From an uncultured Saccharospirillaceae bacterium (lineage in GTDB: Bacteria > Bacteroidota > Bacteroidia > Flavobacteriales_D > CAJJDF01), in assembly GCA_950054195.1 (NCBI GenBank), contig CATLPG010000015.1, forward strand, positions 1-58,837: 58,837 nucleotides of DNA, read 5' to 3'. The notes below the pieces were generated by a model. That model did no database searches. It worked only from the letters and a program-made list of their open reading frames with translations, and was not told the DNA's origin. Below, piece by piece: positions 44,229 to 53,764 of this stretch. A program made the translations under genes and the position numbers. Within the stretch, counting starts at the first letter, position 1; every line of letters begins with the position of its first letter.

Positions 44229-45506
44229 TTAATTTTCTAATGATTCTTCTAATGTCTTTGCTAGCCAAAAACAATCCTCAAAACTATTGTATAATGGCGT
44301 GGGAGCAACTCTAATAACATTTGGTTCTCGCCAATCAGCTACCACCCCTTTTTTACTAATTTCATCAAACAACACCTTTCCTTGTCCTCTGGCAGCTATT
44401 GACAGTTGTGCCCCTCGATACTTTTTATCTTTTGGCGTTATGAGTTCAAAAGATACATGCTCATTTCTTAATGAAATATCATCCAATAGATATTCTAAAT
44501 AAGCCGTAAGTAAATCTCTTTTAACACCAATACGCTCCATTCCAGCTTCTGCAAAAATAGCTAAAGAAGCTTTTAAAGAAGCCATCAAAAGAACAGGTGC
44601 ATTACTTAATTGCCAGCCCTCGGCTGTTGGAATTGGATCAAAAACCTTTTCCATTTTAAAGCGTTCTTCTTTATTATGTCCCCACCATCCTGCAAATCGT
44701 TGTAAAGATTTATCCTTCGCATGATCTTCACGAATATAAATTCCAGCAACACCTCCGGGGCCAGAGTTTAAATATTTATATGTACACCAAGCAGCAAAGT
44801 CAACTTTCCAATCATGAAGTTTTAAATTTATGTTACCTGCTGCATGTGCAAGATCAAAGCCTGCTTTTGCACCAACTTGATGAGCCGCTTTAGTTATTTT
44901 CTCCATATCAAAAAGCTGACCCGTATAATAATTCACACCTCCAATCATCACAACTGCAAGCTCCTCATTCAACTCTTCTATTTTAGTTAGGACATCTTCC
45001 TCTCTAATGAGTTCTTCTCCTGCTCTTGGTGCTATTTCAACAATTACTTCCTTTGGATCAAGACCATGATAGCTAACATGACTTTCAAGAATATATTGAT
45101 CAGAAGGGAAAGCTTTTGCCTCGCAAATGATTTTAACTCGTTTTCCTTTTGGCTGATAAAATGAAACTAAAAGTAAATGTAAATTCGTTGATAAACTGCC
45201 CATCAACACAACTTCGTTCTCCTTAGCTCCAACAACTGCTGCCATATTTTTTGTGAGAATCTCATGGTAGGAAAACCATGGATTTGTACCGTAAAAATGA
45301 CCTTCAACTCCTAAGTTAGCCCAATCTCTAAGCTCTACATCAATTGCATTTTTAACAGACTTTGGCTGTAGACCTAATGAATTTCCAGTAAAATACAACG
45401 CATCTTTCCCATTTATTTGAGGTATATAAAACTGTTTTCTATACTCTTTTAATGGATCTTTTTGGTCCATTTGTTGGGCAAATTCCAAGCTACTACTATA
45501 ATTCAT
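44229..45506 (-). CDS. kynU: Kynureninase
   Basis: A 425-residue PLP enzyme of the class V aminotransferase fold. The Schiff-base Lys is in TYKYLNSGPGG, preceded by FDLAHAAGN, whose Asp binds the pyridine nitrogen; YFTGNSLGLQP is at the N-terminus. It cleaves 3-hydroxykynurenine (or kynurenine) to 3-hydroxyanthranilate and alanine. Paired with kmo, it supplies 3-hydroxyanthranilate for de novo NAD synthesis or catabolism; the next enzymes are not in this window. It is divergent from the TetR-RND operon across 230 bases. Confidence 0.96.
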   Translation of the reverse strand: MNYSSSLEFAQQMDQKDPLKEYRKQFYIPQINGKDALYFTGNSLGLQPKSVKNAIDVELRDWANLGVEGHFYGTNPWFSYHEILTKNMAAVVGAKENEVVLMGSLSTNLHLLLVSFYQPKGKRVKIICEAKAFPSDQYILESHVSYHGLDPKEVIVEIAPRAGEELIREEDVLTKIEELNEELAVVMIGGVNYYTGQLFDMEKITKAAHQVGAKAGFDLAHAAGNINLKLHDWKVDFAAWCTYKYLNSGPGGVAGIYIREDHAKDKSLQRFAGWWGHNKEERFKMEKVFDPIPTAEGWQLSNAPVLLMASLKASLAIFAEAGMERIGVKRDLLTAYLEYLLDDISLRNEHVSFELITPKDKKYRGAQLSIAARGQGKVLFDEISKKGVVADWREPNVIRVAPTPLYNSFEDCFWLAKTLEESLEN

Positions 45507-45669
45507 GTCTAGATACTCTTTGTATAAAACTAACTAAAAAAGCAATGTTTTAAAAACTTGTTTTCACTCAACTATGGACAGTTACATTAAACGGCATATA
45601 TCAATGAAAGTAATACAGCTAAAGAAAAAGGCAAACAAAACGATTGATTAACAAGGTGTTTCATAAAAA

Positions 45670-45717
45670 TTTAAACAAGGGAAACTTTTTTAATGTTTTT
45701 TGTTTCCTCTGTTTAAA
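45670..45717. promoter_or_regulatory. Candidate TetR operator: 16-bp inverted repeat
   Basis: TTTAAACAAGGGAAAC (45670-45685) and GTTTCCTCTGTTTAAA (45702-45717) are inverted repeats matching at 14 of 16 positions, with a 16-base AT spacer. The right arm begins inside the TTTG -33 element and ends 7 bases before the -7 element of the tetR promoter, so binding would repress the efflux operon. Confidence 0.55.
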
Positions 45718-45732
45718 AAGTTTATACCTTTG
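45699..45732 (+). promoter_or_regulatory. Candidate promoter of the tetR-RND operon
   Basis: TTTG (45699-45702) and TACCTTTG (45725-45732) are separated by 22 bases, slightly more than usual. TACCTTTG matches TAnnTTTG exactly and ends 4 bases before the ATG at 45737, which implies a leaderless or nearly leaderless mRNA. Confidence 0.5.
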
Positions 45733-45736
45733 TTTC

Positions 45737-46360
45737 ATGAGTGCTGAAAAAAAACAAGAATTTTTAATTCAAATCATCCCTCTTTTTTTGAAATATGGTT
45801 TCAGAAGTATGGGGGTGGATGATATTTCTAAAGAATTAGGAATATCTAAAAAAACACTTTACCAAGCCTTTAAGGATAAAAATGAAATTGTTTTTGAAGC
45901 TGTTTCTGCGATCATGTGTCAAGAACAGGATATCTCCAAAGAAATTACAGCTACGAGTGAAAATGCTATTGATGAAATGATTCAGATATCAAAATTGATC
46001 ACTCAAAAATTTGAAGTGCTACATCCTTCTGTCCATTTTGAAATTTCAAAATATTACCCTGCTGCTTATAAACTTTTTAATGAACATAAAACAGAATTTG
46101 TATTCTCTTCTATCAAAGAAAATATTATTAGAGGTATAAACGAAGGCTTGTACAGAAACAATTTAGACCCTAATATTATCTCAGGGTTATTTGTACACAA
46201 AATGGAGCTTTTTTTAGATAGGTCTGGCTTTGGAGGAAAAGACTACTCTTTTAAAGAGGTCTACTTAGAAATGATTCGCTATCACATCAGGGGTTTAGCG
46301 AGTGAGAAAGGTAGAAATTACCTTAAAGAACGAATTAAAGACGAAACACTTAATTTTTAA
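45737..46360 (+). CDS. TetR/AcrR-family transcriptional regulator
   Basis: A 207-residue regulator starting at 45737 (MSAEKKQEFL). A longer frame from 45644 would place the promoter elements inside the gene and add 31 residues unlike the family. The N-terminal helix-turn-helix (MGVDDISKELGISKKTLYQAFKDKNEIV) is typical TetR; the ligand-binding domain is diverse. The gene heads an efflux operon and ends 16 bases before its TolC-like gene. By analogy with such arrangements it is a repressor released by the transported compound. The inverted repeat at 45670-45717 is its likely site. Confidence 0.92.
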   Translation: MSAEKKQEFLIQIIPLFLKYGFRSMGVDDISKELGISKKTLYQAFKDKNEIVFEAVSAIMCQEQDISKEITATSENAIDEMIQISKLITQKFEVLHPSVHFEISKYYPAAYKLFNEHKTEFVFSSIKENIIRGINEGLYRNNLDPNIISGLFVHKMELFLDRSGFGGKDYSFKEVYLEMIRYHIRGLASEKGRNYLKERIKDETLNF

Positions 46361-46376
46361 AACCAATAAAAAATCA

Positions 46377-47705
46377 ATGAAAAACTATTTATCAATCCTT
46401 CCTATTTTACTTTTTACAGGGAGCATATCTTTTTCACAGCAATACTCTATACAACAAGCCATAGACTACGCTTTACAAAACAACAAAAACGTTTCTAACG
46501 CCAGTTTAGATATTGAAAAATCGAATCAAAAAATTAGAGAAACCAGAGCTATTGGTTTACCGCATGTAACAGCCGAAGGTACTTTTAATGACTTTATAGA
46601 TATTGCCACAACTGTTGCTCCAGCAAATGCCTTTAACCCAATGGCGAGTCCAGATGATTTTGTAGAACTGCAATTTGGTACACGTTACAATGCTAGTGGA
46701 ACAATAAATGTTTCTCAAATTTTATTTGACGGAGGTTACATAGTTGCTTTAAAAACAACTAAAAAATACCGTGCTTTAAGTAAATTACAAAAAGAAAAAA
46801 GTGAGTACGATTTAAAAAGAGAAGTTGTTAATGCTTATTATGGCGTTTTAGTTTCTCAGGAAAGTATTAAAACACTTGAGGAGCTTGAGGCTAATTCTTC
46901 TGCCATGTATGAAAAAGCAAAAAAAACATATGATGCTGGTTTTATCGAGAAAGATAATGTAGACCAATTAGAGTTATCCTTAATAAATACAACAAACGCA
47001 CTTACAACTGCTAGAAATAGAGTAGAGATTGCTAAAAAGAATTTAAAATTTCAAATGGGACTTGACTTAAACGCTCCTATTGAAGTTACGTCTTCTTTTA
47101 CTGAGGTTGTTAGTAATGTTAAAGCTACTGGCACTAGTGAAGATTTTAACCCTTCAAATAATGTTGATTTAAAATTACTAAATGCCCAGCTCGAATTGAA
47201 TATGCTAAACGTGAAGGATGAAAAATGGGTAGGACTACCTTCTTTATCTGCTTTTTTCTCTCATCAGCAACAAGCTTTTAGAAACGATTTCGATTTTTTC
47301 GAGAACAAACCATGGTACCCAACTACTTTATGGGGACTAAAGTTTTCTGCACCTATTTTTGGCTTTGGTCAGCAACGAGCTGTTGTTAAACAAGCTGAAA
47401 TAGAAGTTAAAAAAACCGAAAATCAAATTGAATTAGTAGAGGAAGGATTAAAACTTCAACAAGCTAATGCATTATTAACGTATCAAAATGCTTTACAAAG
47501 TTATGAAGCGCAAGAAAAGGCAGTAAAAACCGCTAAAAACATCTACGACCGTCATCAAATAAAATACAACGAGGGATTGATTTCAAGCCTTGATTTAACA
47601 CAAACACAATCACAATATATAAATGCACAAAACTCATATATACAGGCGATGTACGAGTTAATAAATGCAAAACTAGAACTAGACCAACTAAACAATAAAC
47701 TATAA
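46377..47705 (+). CDS. TolC-like outer-membrane efflux protein
   Basis: The start at 46377 gives a normal signal peptide (MKNYLSILPILLFTGSISFS) and 442 residues; the longest frame begins 25 codons earlier inside tetR and lacks a signal there. The mature protein has the two-fold TolC repeat of long helices (YSIQQAIDYALQNNKNVSNA at the start, LISSLDLTQTQSQYINAQN near the end). It forms the trimeric outer-membrane duct of a tripartite efflux pump with the next two gene products, 20 bases downstream. Confidence 0.93.
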   Translation: MKNYLSILPILLFTGSISFSQQYSIQQAIDYALQNNKNVSNASLDIEKSNQKIRETRAIGLPHVTAEGTFNDFIDIATTVAPANAFNPMASPDDFVELQFGTRYNASGTINVSQILFDGGYIVALKTTKKYRALSKLQKEKSEYDLKREVVNAYYGVLVSQESIKTLEELEANSSAMYEKAKKTYDAGFIEKDNVDQLELSLINTTNALTTARNRVEIAKKNLKFQMGLDLNAPIEVTSSFTEVVSNVKATGTSEDFNPSNNVDLKLLNAQLELNMLNVKDEKWVGLPSLSAFFSHQQQAFRNDFDFFENKPWYPTTLWGLKFSAPIFGFGQQRAVVKQAEIEVKKTENQIELVEEGLKLQQANALLTYQNALQSYEAQEKAVKTAKNIYDRHQIKYNEGLISSLDLTQTQSQYINAQNSYIQAMYELINAKLELDQLNNKL

Positions 47706-47725
47706 CTCTTTATTTCAATATAAAC

Positions 47726-48769
47726 ATGAAAAAATTAATCATTCCTATAGCAGCACTTACTCTTATAGCTTGTGGTGCAGAAACAAAAGAAGAATCTAAT
47801 CCAAAAAAGGCAGTAAACCTTCCTTTAGTGACAACCCAAGAAGCTAAAACCATGCCTTTCGAAGAAAAGGTAAGCTTCCAAGCTACAGTTGAAGCAGATA
47901 AAAATGTGCTTGTTAGTCCACAGTCAAGTGGTGTAATAAGAGGAATATTTGTTAAAGAAGGACAAAGAGTTTCTGTAGGAAGCACACTTGCAAGTTTAGA
48001 TTCTGATATTTTAAGTAAAAATATTGCTGAGCTTGAAAAATCATTAGAGCTAGCTACTTACATGTTCGAGAAGCAACAAAAGCTAAAAGAGCAAGGAATT
48101 GGTGTAGAAGTACAATACGAGCAAGCAAAAAACCAAAAAGAATCACTAGAAAGCAAACTAGCGACCTTAAGTACACAAGCTAGTAAATCTCGTGTGTTTT
48201 CTCCAATTAACGGATATGTAGATGAAATTTTTCCGAACATCGGTGAAATGGCTTCTCCACAAGCTCCTATGTTTAGAGTATTAAATCTTGATAAGGTAAC
48301 TATCAAAAGTGAAATTTCTGAAGCTTACTTAACTTCTATTGATGTGGGCAGCAAAGCGAGTGTTTACTTTCCTTCTATTGATTTAAGAATGGACGATTTA
48401 AAAATTACTCGAAAAGGTAGATTTATTAATCCATCAAACAGAACGTTTGACATTCAAATTGATTTAAACAATCAAGCAGGTAAAATTTTACCAAACTTAT
48501 TAGCTGAGCTTGAAGTTGTAAAATCATTCACTAAAGAAGCTCTTTTAGTTCCATCAAAAAGCATCATGGAGGATAATAAAGGAAATAAATACCTCTATGT
48601 TTATAAAGATGGTGTTGCTACTAAAAAGAATGTAACTGTAGATTTTGTACAAGGAAACTTAACACAAATTAAAAAAGGAGAAGAAATAACTGATGGCGAT
48701 CAAATTGTTGTAAGAGGTGCTGAGGAAATCGTTGATGGAGAAAAAGTAGCAATTAAAAAAGAAGCCTAA
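47726..48769 (+). CDS. RND efflux periplasmic adaptor (membrane fusion protein)
   Basis: A 347-residue lipoprotein (lipobox LIACG, Cys near residue 17). It has the adaptor layout: barrel-sandwich/lipoyl halves (VLVSPQSSGVIRGIFVKEGQRV and SPINGYVDEIF), a coiled-coil hairpin between them (about 95-140), a beta-barrel domain, and a C-terminal membrane-proximal domain. It joins the inner-membrane RND pump to the TolC-like duct. The gene is 21 bases before the pump gene in one operon. Confidence 0.93.
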   Translation: MKKLIIPIAALTLIACGAETKEESNPKKAVNLPLVTTQEAKTMPFEEKVSFQATVEADKNVLVSPQSSGVIRGIFVKEGQRVSVGSTLASLDSDILSKNIAELEKSLELATYMFEKQQKLKEQGIGVEVQYEQAKNQKESLESKLATLSTQASKSRVFSPINGYVDEIFPNIGEMASPQAPMFRVLNLDKVTIKSEISEAYLTSIDVGSKASVYFPSIDLRMDDLKITRKGRFINPSNRTFDIQIDLNNQAGKILPNLLAELEVVKSFTKEALLVPSKSIMEDNKGNKYLYVYKDGVATKKNVTVDFVQGNLTQIKKGEEITDGDQIVVRGAEEIVDGEKVAIKKEA

Positions 48770-48790
48770 AACAGTAAAATATATTTTAAC

Positions 48791-51700
48791 ATGGTTAACG
48801 AAGAAAAAAATAAAAAAGATAACCACAAGGAGTTTGCCCTCTCTTCCCTATCGGTAAACAACCGAAAAACGGTTTATCTTATCTCCTTATTAATACTAAT
48901 TATAGGGATTCAGTCGTACATAAACATGCCTAAGGAAAACTTTCCTGAGTTAGTTATTCCTGAGATTTATGTTGGTACACCTTATCCTGGAGGTTCTCCT
49001 GAGTTTATTGAAGACAAAATTACCGAACCTTTCGAAAAAGAATTTAACGCCATTAAAGGAGTTGATGAAATATCCTCTACTTCTATTTATGGGTTTTCAT
49101 CAGTAAAAGTTCTTTTTGAATACGAAGTAGGAGTTGAGGAAGCTAGAAGAAAAATTCAAGATGCCATTGCTGATGCTCGTGCAAAACCAGAGTTCCCAGA
49201 ATTACAAGTAGAACCGATGGTAATGGAGGTCGATTTCTCCGAAATGCCTGTAATGAACATTAACCTATCGGGTGATTATACTACTGATCAACTAAAAGGC
49301 TATGCCGAATTACTAGAAGATCGCATTGAAAATCTGCAAGAAATTAACGAAGTAGATATTCGTGGTATTCAAGAAAAGAAATTAAAAATTGAACTAAGAA
49401 AGTATGAAGCTGAAGCAAAAGGTGTTACTTATCGTGATATTGAAAATGCTATCCGAGCTGAAAATGTTACAATGCCTGGAGGCGAAATACTTGTTGGGGG
49501 TAAAAAACGTTCGGTACGTATTGAAGGTGAATTTACATCGCCTAAGCAACTTGCAAACATTATTGTTAAACAAGAAGATGGTGGCAACGAAATTTACTTA
49601 AAAGAAGTCGCTGACGTTAGTTTTGGTGATGCCGACATGACAAGTTATGCACGTCAATTTGGTCAACCTGTGGTTATGCTAGACATCAAAAAGCGATCAG
49701 GCGAAAATTTATTAGATGCAGCTGCAAAAATTAAGCAAATTGTTGCCGAACGTAAGGGAATTCCTAGTGGAGTTGATGTAAGTATTACTAACGACCAATC
49801 ATCAAATACTAAGAACATGGTAAGTAACCTTGAGAACTCTATTATTTTTGGAGTTATTCTTGTTGTTCTCGTTTTAATGTTCTTCTTAGGATTAAGAAAT
49901 GCTCTTTTCGTGGGTATTGCTATTCCTCTTTCTATGTTTATGTCGTTTATGATTTTAAGCTCCATGGGTGTTACCCTAAATGTAATGGTACTTTTTTCAT
50001 TGGTACTAGCCCTCGGTATGCTTGTGGATAACGGAATTGTGGTTGTTGAGAACGTGTATCGTTTAATGGATGAAGGTATGGGAGCTATTGAAGCCACTAA
50101 AAAAGGGGTTGGTGAGGTAGCATGGCCAATTATTGCCTCTACTGCAACAACCTTAGCAGCCTTTGTTCCTTTAGCTTTTTGGCCTGGGATAATGGGTGAG
50201 TTCATGAAGTTTCTACCGATTACTTTAATTATCGTTTTAGGCTCATCATTATTTGTTGCTTTAGTTATAAACCCAGTTTTCATAGCGGTTTATATGAAGT
50301 TATCTGAAGATAAAAGCAACATGTCAACTAGAAAACTATTGATAAATGGGGGTGGATTAATTGCCGCTATTCCTTTAGTAAGTGGAATACAACTCAGTGT
50401 TCCCATTCTTGCCATAGTAGCTATTATTTTCTTAGCAATAGGCATTTGGAAAATTATAGATGCTAAGAAGATGTTCTTTAAAATTTTACATCTTATCGTT
50501 TCTATTCTGTTCTTCGGATTATTGATAGGTGTAATATCGTTTAATTATTATGTGATAATAGGTTCCTTACTAACACTATATTTTTCATCTCAACTATTAG
50601 GTAACTATCTATTCTTTAATAGAAAAACATCTTTTTCTGATTTGTTACCAGGTATAGCTATATTTTCAATTACAGGACTTTTATATTTATTTATTGGTCT
50701 TACTTCTATCTCTAATTTAATGTTCATTTTTGGTGGATTAATAGTACTTATGAAGCTATTATTACCTACTATTGAAAGTTTCCAAAATGATCTTCTAAAG
50801 AGAATTGAAAATTGGTACGAAGGCTTTCTTTCCCGATCAATGAAAAAGCCATTCACCTTAGTTGTAGGGTTAATTCTTTTAATCTTTGGCACGTTCATTT
50901 TTATGGGATTGAATCCCCCTAAAGTCCTTTTCTTCCCAGAAAATGATCCTTTATATGTAAACGTATATATTGAAACCCCTATTGGAACAGATATAGAAGT
51001 TACTAATGGTATAACCAAAGAAATTGCTGCCATTCTTGATAAAGAAGTTGTCCAAAAACACAAGGACGATGTAAAAATCAAGACTGTAAAATTAGATGAC
51101 GGAAGCAAAGTAAAACAAAAAGTACCTATCATTACCTCTGTTTTAGAACAAGTAGGTGAAGGAACTAGTGACCCTGCCAGTGGTAATCGTATGGCTGGAA
51201 GCACCCCTCACAAAGCTCGTATTGCCTTACAATTTGCAGATTTCGAAGATCGTCAAGGTATTAGTACAAGTACCATTATGACTGAAGTTAAAGATGCCTT
51301 ACAAGGTAAATTTACCGCTGATGTAAGCATTGTGATCGATAAAAATCAAAATGGTCCGCCTCAAGATCCTCCAATTAATATTGAGGTTTGGGGACCAAAA
51401 GATTATGAGTATACCATCGAATGGGCTGAAAAAATCAAAAAATTCTTGTCTAACAAAAATGTTTCTGGAGTTGATAATTTAAGAATTGATGTAGAAACTG
51501 GTAAGCCAGAGTTACTCATTAATATTGATAGAAACAAAGCCATTCGTTTTGGTTTATCGACTTCTCAAATTGCCACAACTATACGTACGGCAGTTTTTGG
51601 TAGTGATGTATCAACATACAAGATGGGAGATGAGACCTACGACATTAATGTAAGACTGAACGAAAGTAAGAGAAACAATATTGATGAAATTTTAGATCAA

Positions 51701-52675
51701 AAAATTAATTTCAGAAATAACAAAGGGAAAATAATTAATATTCCTATTCGATCTGTACTTGCAGGAGAACCCATAGAACGCTCAACCTATGGTTCGGTAG
51801 TAAGAAAAGAGTTAAATCAAGTTGTTACTGTTTTCTCTTCTGTTGACCCAAATTACAATCCAAACGAAGTGGTGGAAGTACTTAAAGGTCATTTAGCCGA
51901 GTATATGGAAACTGAAGAGGGGAAAGAATTAAAAGAACAAGGTTATGATGCTAAGTTTACAGGACAAATGGATCAACAAGCCGAAGAAATGAGCTTTCTT
52001 TCTGGAGCACTTGGTATAGCCGTTTTCCTTATCATGTTAATTATTGTTGCTCAGTTTAACTCATTCTCTGCTCCAACAATTATTTTATCTGCAGTAGTGT
52101 TGAGTTTACTTGGAGTATTCTTAGGACTGTCTTTATCAGGGATGGATTTTGTAATCATGATGACAATGATTGGTATTATTTCCTTAGCTGGTGTAGTTGT
52201 AAACAATGCCATCGTACTGATAGATTATACCAACCTAATCCAAGATCGAAAGAAAAAGGACTTAGGCTTAGAAAAAACAGATAATTTACCAATGAAAGAT
52301 GTAATTAGCGCTATCGTTGAAGGAGGAAAAACAAGGTTAAGACCAGTACTGTTAACTGCAATTACAACTATATTAGGTTTATTACCTCTTGCGACTGGTT
52401 TAAATATTGATTTTGTTGGTTTGGTTTCTGACTATGATCCAAACATATCTATAGGTGGTGATAATGTTATGTTTTTTGGACCTATGAGTTGGGCAATCAT
52501 ATTTGGTTTAACCTTTGCGACATTCTTGACGTTGGTTGTTGTACCTATTATGTATCTTGGTTTATACCGATTAAAACTTAGAATATACGGTGGAGATAAC
52601 CAAAATCATCTCTATCCTCCTGAAGAACAAAAATCACTAGAAGACGATCTAAACAAACTGGACACCCAGTCATAA
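48791..52675 (+). CDS. RND efflux pump permease with inserted membrane segment
   Basis: A 1294-residue HAE-type RND transporter. TM1 is near residues 27-45, the first porter domain (YVGTPYPGGSPEFIEDKITEP) follows, and TM2-TM6 carry GMLVDNGIVVVENV, the helix with the proton-relay acidic residue. A second porter domain and TM8-TM12 (VVVNNAIVLIDYTNLIQD) complete the fold. Members of this class are usually about 1050 residues; the excess is mainly an insertion at about residues 511-675 with roughly five or six hydrophobic segments, between TM6 and TM7. The pump exports small hydrophobic compounds using proton flow; substrates are unknown. It closes the operon, followed by a terminator. Confidence 0.94.
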   Translation: MVNEEKNKKDNHKEFALSSLSVNNRKTVYLISLLILIIGIQSYINMPKENFPELVIPEIYVGTPYPGGSPEFIEDKITEPFEKEFNAIKGVDEISSTSIYGFSSVKVLFEYEVGVEEARRKIQDAIADARAKPEFPELQVEPMVMEVDFSEMPVMNINLSGDYTTDQLKGYAELLEDRIENLQEINEVDIRGIQEKKLKIELRKYEAEAKGVTYRDIENAIRAENVTMPGGEILVGGKKRSVRIEGEFTSPKQLANIIVKQEDGGNEIYLKEVADVSFGDADMTSYARQFGQPVVMLDIKKRSGENLLDAAAKIKQIVAERKGIPSGVDVSITNDQSSNTKNMVSNLENSIIFGVILVVLVLMFFLGLRNALFVGIAIPLSMFMSFMILSSMGVTLNVMVLFSLVLALGMLVDNGIVVVENVYRLMDEGMGAIEATKKGVGEVAWPIIASTATTLAAFVPLAFWPGIMGEFMKFLPITLIIVLGSSLFVALVINPVFIAVYMKLSEDKSNMSTRKLLINGGGLIAAIPLVSGIQLSVPILAIVAIIFLAIGIWKIIDAKKMFFKILHLIVSILFFGLLIGVISFNYYVIIGSLLTLYFSSQLLGNYLFFNRKTSFSDLLPGIAIFSITGLLYLFIGLTSISNLMFIFGGLIVLMKLLLPTIESFQNDLLKRIENWYEGFLSRSMKKPFTLVVGLILLIFGTFIFMGLNPPKVLFFPENDPLYVNVYIETPIGTDIEVTNGITKEIAAILDKEVVQKHKDDVKIKTVKLDDGSKVKQKVPIITSVLEQVGEGTSDPASGNRMAGSTPHKARIALQFADFEDRQGISTSTIMTEVKDALQGKFTADVSIVIDKNQNGPPQDPPINIEVWGPKDYEYTIEWAEKIKKFLSNKNVSGVDNLRIDVETGKPELLINIDRNKAIRFGLSTSQIATTIRTAVFGSDVSTYKMGDETYDINVRLNESKRNNIDEILDQKINFRNNKGKIINIPIRSVLAGEPIERSTYGSVVRKELNQVVTVFSSVDPNYNPNEVVEVLKGHLAEYMETEEGKELKEQGYDAKFTGQMDQQAEEMSFLSGALGIAVFLIMLIIVAQFNSFSAPTIILSAVVLSLLGVFLGLSLSGMDFVIMMTMIGIISLAGVVVNNAIVLIDYTNLIQDRKKKDLGLEKTDNLPMKDVISAIVEGGKTRLRPVLLTAITTILGLLPLATGLNIDFVGLVSDYDPNISIGGDNVMFFGPMSWAIIFGLTFATFLTLVVVPIMYLGLYRLKLRIYGGDNQNHLYPPEEQKSLEDDLNKLDTQS

Positions 52676-52689
52676 CAAATAAATCAGAT

Positions 52690-52717
52690 AAAGCCGTTCT
52701 TTTTTAAGAGCGGCTTT
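52690..52717. terminator. Terminator shared by convergent genes
   Basis: AAAGCCGTTCTT (52690-52701) pairs with AAGAGCGGCTTT (52706-52717), 12 bp with one G-U pair, loop TTTT. The right arm is coding sequence at the 3' end of the minus-strand glycosyltransferase. It ends the RND operon. Confidence 0.75.
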
Positions 52718-53756
52718 TAGTTTTCCAAAGGTTTAGGTATGCATCAACAGTTACCTCAATAGTGTACTCCTGAGGTAACTCTGCTATCATCTGGTTATTT
52801 AAAAAGTAGGATATGTGCTTTACATATTCATCTACAGTATCGGCAATTTTCCAATATACTGAAGCTTTTGCTATACCTACATTACTGGAAACAATTGGAA
52901 GTTTATTTACTAAAGCCTCAACAAAAACATTTCCGAAGGATTCGTATTTAGAAGTGTGAACAAATACTTTTGACCTTTCCATTAAAGCCACAACCTCTTT
53001 GTTGCTCAACTTACCATGAAAGGTTATTAAATCATCAACTCCAAGTTCTTTTGATTTAGCCTCTAACAACTCTCGTTGTGGCCCATCGCCAATTAAGGAT
53101 ATCTTCAATTCAGGAAATAAAGTTTTTAATTCCTGCGCCACTTGAATTAACAAAACACAATTCTTTAGTTCAATTAACGAACCAACAGCCACTATGTCAA
53201 TATCTTTTTTACTTTTATTTGGCTGTGTATTCTCAACACCCCAAGGAATTAAGACATGACCTATTGGTTTATTATTTTCCTCAAAAAGATCGCGTTGATT
53301 TTTACTTAAAAACACCACAGGGTTTGATGGCTTAACTAAACGTAAGTATTTATTAGACCTGAACACATCTTGCCCCATATACGTTACAAAGTGCTCTACG
53401 TTATTATTTTTAGCAAAACGTTCACCAATCAACGCTGTATCTGAAAGCCAAAAACTGTGAACAACTGATATCGGAGAAACTAAATGTAACTTATTAAGCA
53501 ATTTATTTACTTGAATGAAATACAGAAACCTTTTAGGGTATGATTTATTATTCATACCAAAAGCATAAACATCAATAGTATTCCACGTGTAGTTTTCTTT
53601 TTTGTGAGGATAATGAAAGGTAATAACACTTAATTTTATCTCCTTTCTTTGAGACAGTTTTTTAACGAGCAATTGTAGTGGTGGTATACACGTATCATCC
53701 TGTTCATCTATAGGGAAACCTGGTGTTAAAAGCACAATATGTGATCTTGTAGACAA
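52704..53756 (-). CDS. Family 4 glycosyltransferase
   Basis: A 350-residue GT4 (GT-B fold) enzyme: N-terminal Rossmann start HIVLLTPGFPIDEQDD, a donor-binding half from about residue 185 with IDIVAVGSLIELKN, LISLIGDGPQRELLE, and the family EX7E region KYESFGNVFVEALVNKLPIV. It adds a sugar from a nucleotide donor to a glycan or lipid; the acceptor is unknown. No signal peptide, so cytosolic or peripheral. The gene begins 8 bases after the small lipoprotein gene, and its 3' end overlaps the efflux-operon terminator. Confidence 0.92.
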   Translation of the reverse strand: MSTRSHIVLLTPGFPIDEQDDTCIPPLQLLVKKLSQRKEIKLSVITFHYPHKKENYTWNTIDVYAFGMNNKSYPKRFLYFIQVNKLLNKLHLVSPISVVHSFWLSDTALIGERFAKNNNVEHFVTYMGQDVFRSNKYLRLVKPSNPVVFLSKNQRDLFEENNKPIGHVLIPWGVENTQPNKSKKDIDIVAVGSLIELKNCVLLIQVAQELKTLFPELKISLIGDGPQRELLEAKSKELGVDDLITFHGKLSNKEVVALMERSKVFVHTSKYESFGNVFVEALVNKLPIVSSNVGIAKASVYWKIADTVDEYVKHISYFLNNQMIAELPQEYTIEVTVDAYLNLWKTKSRS

Positions 53757-53764
53757 TATCCTTG

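Noticed and set aside
45644-45736. A longer TetR protein starting at 45644
   Set aside because: The extra 31 residues are Phe/Cys/Leu-rich and unlike the family, and the likely promoter and operator fall inside them.
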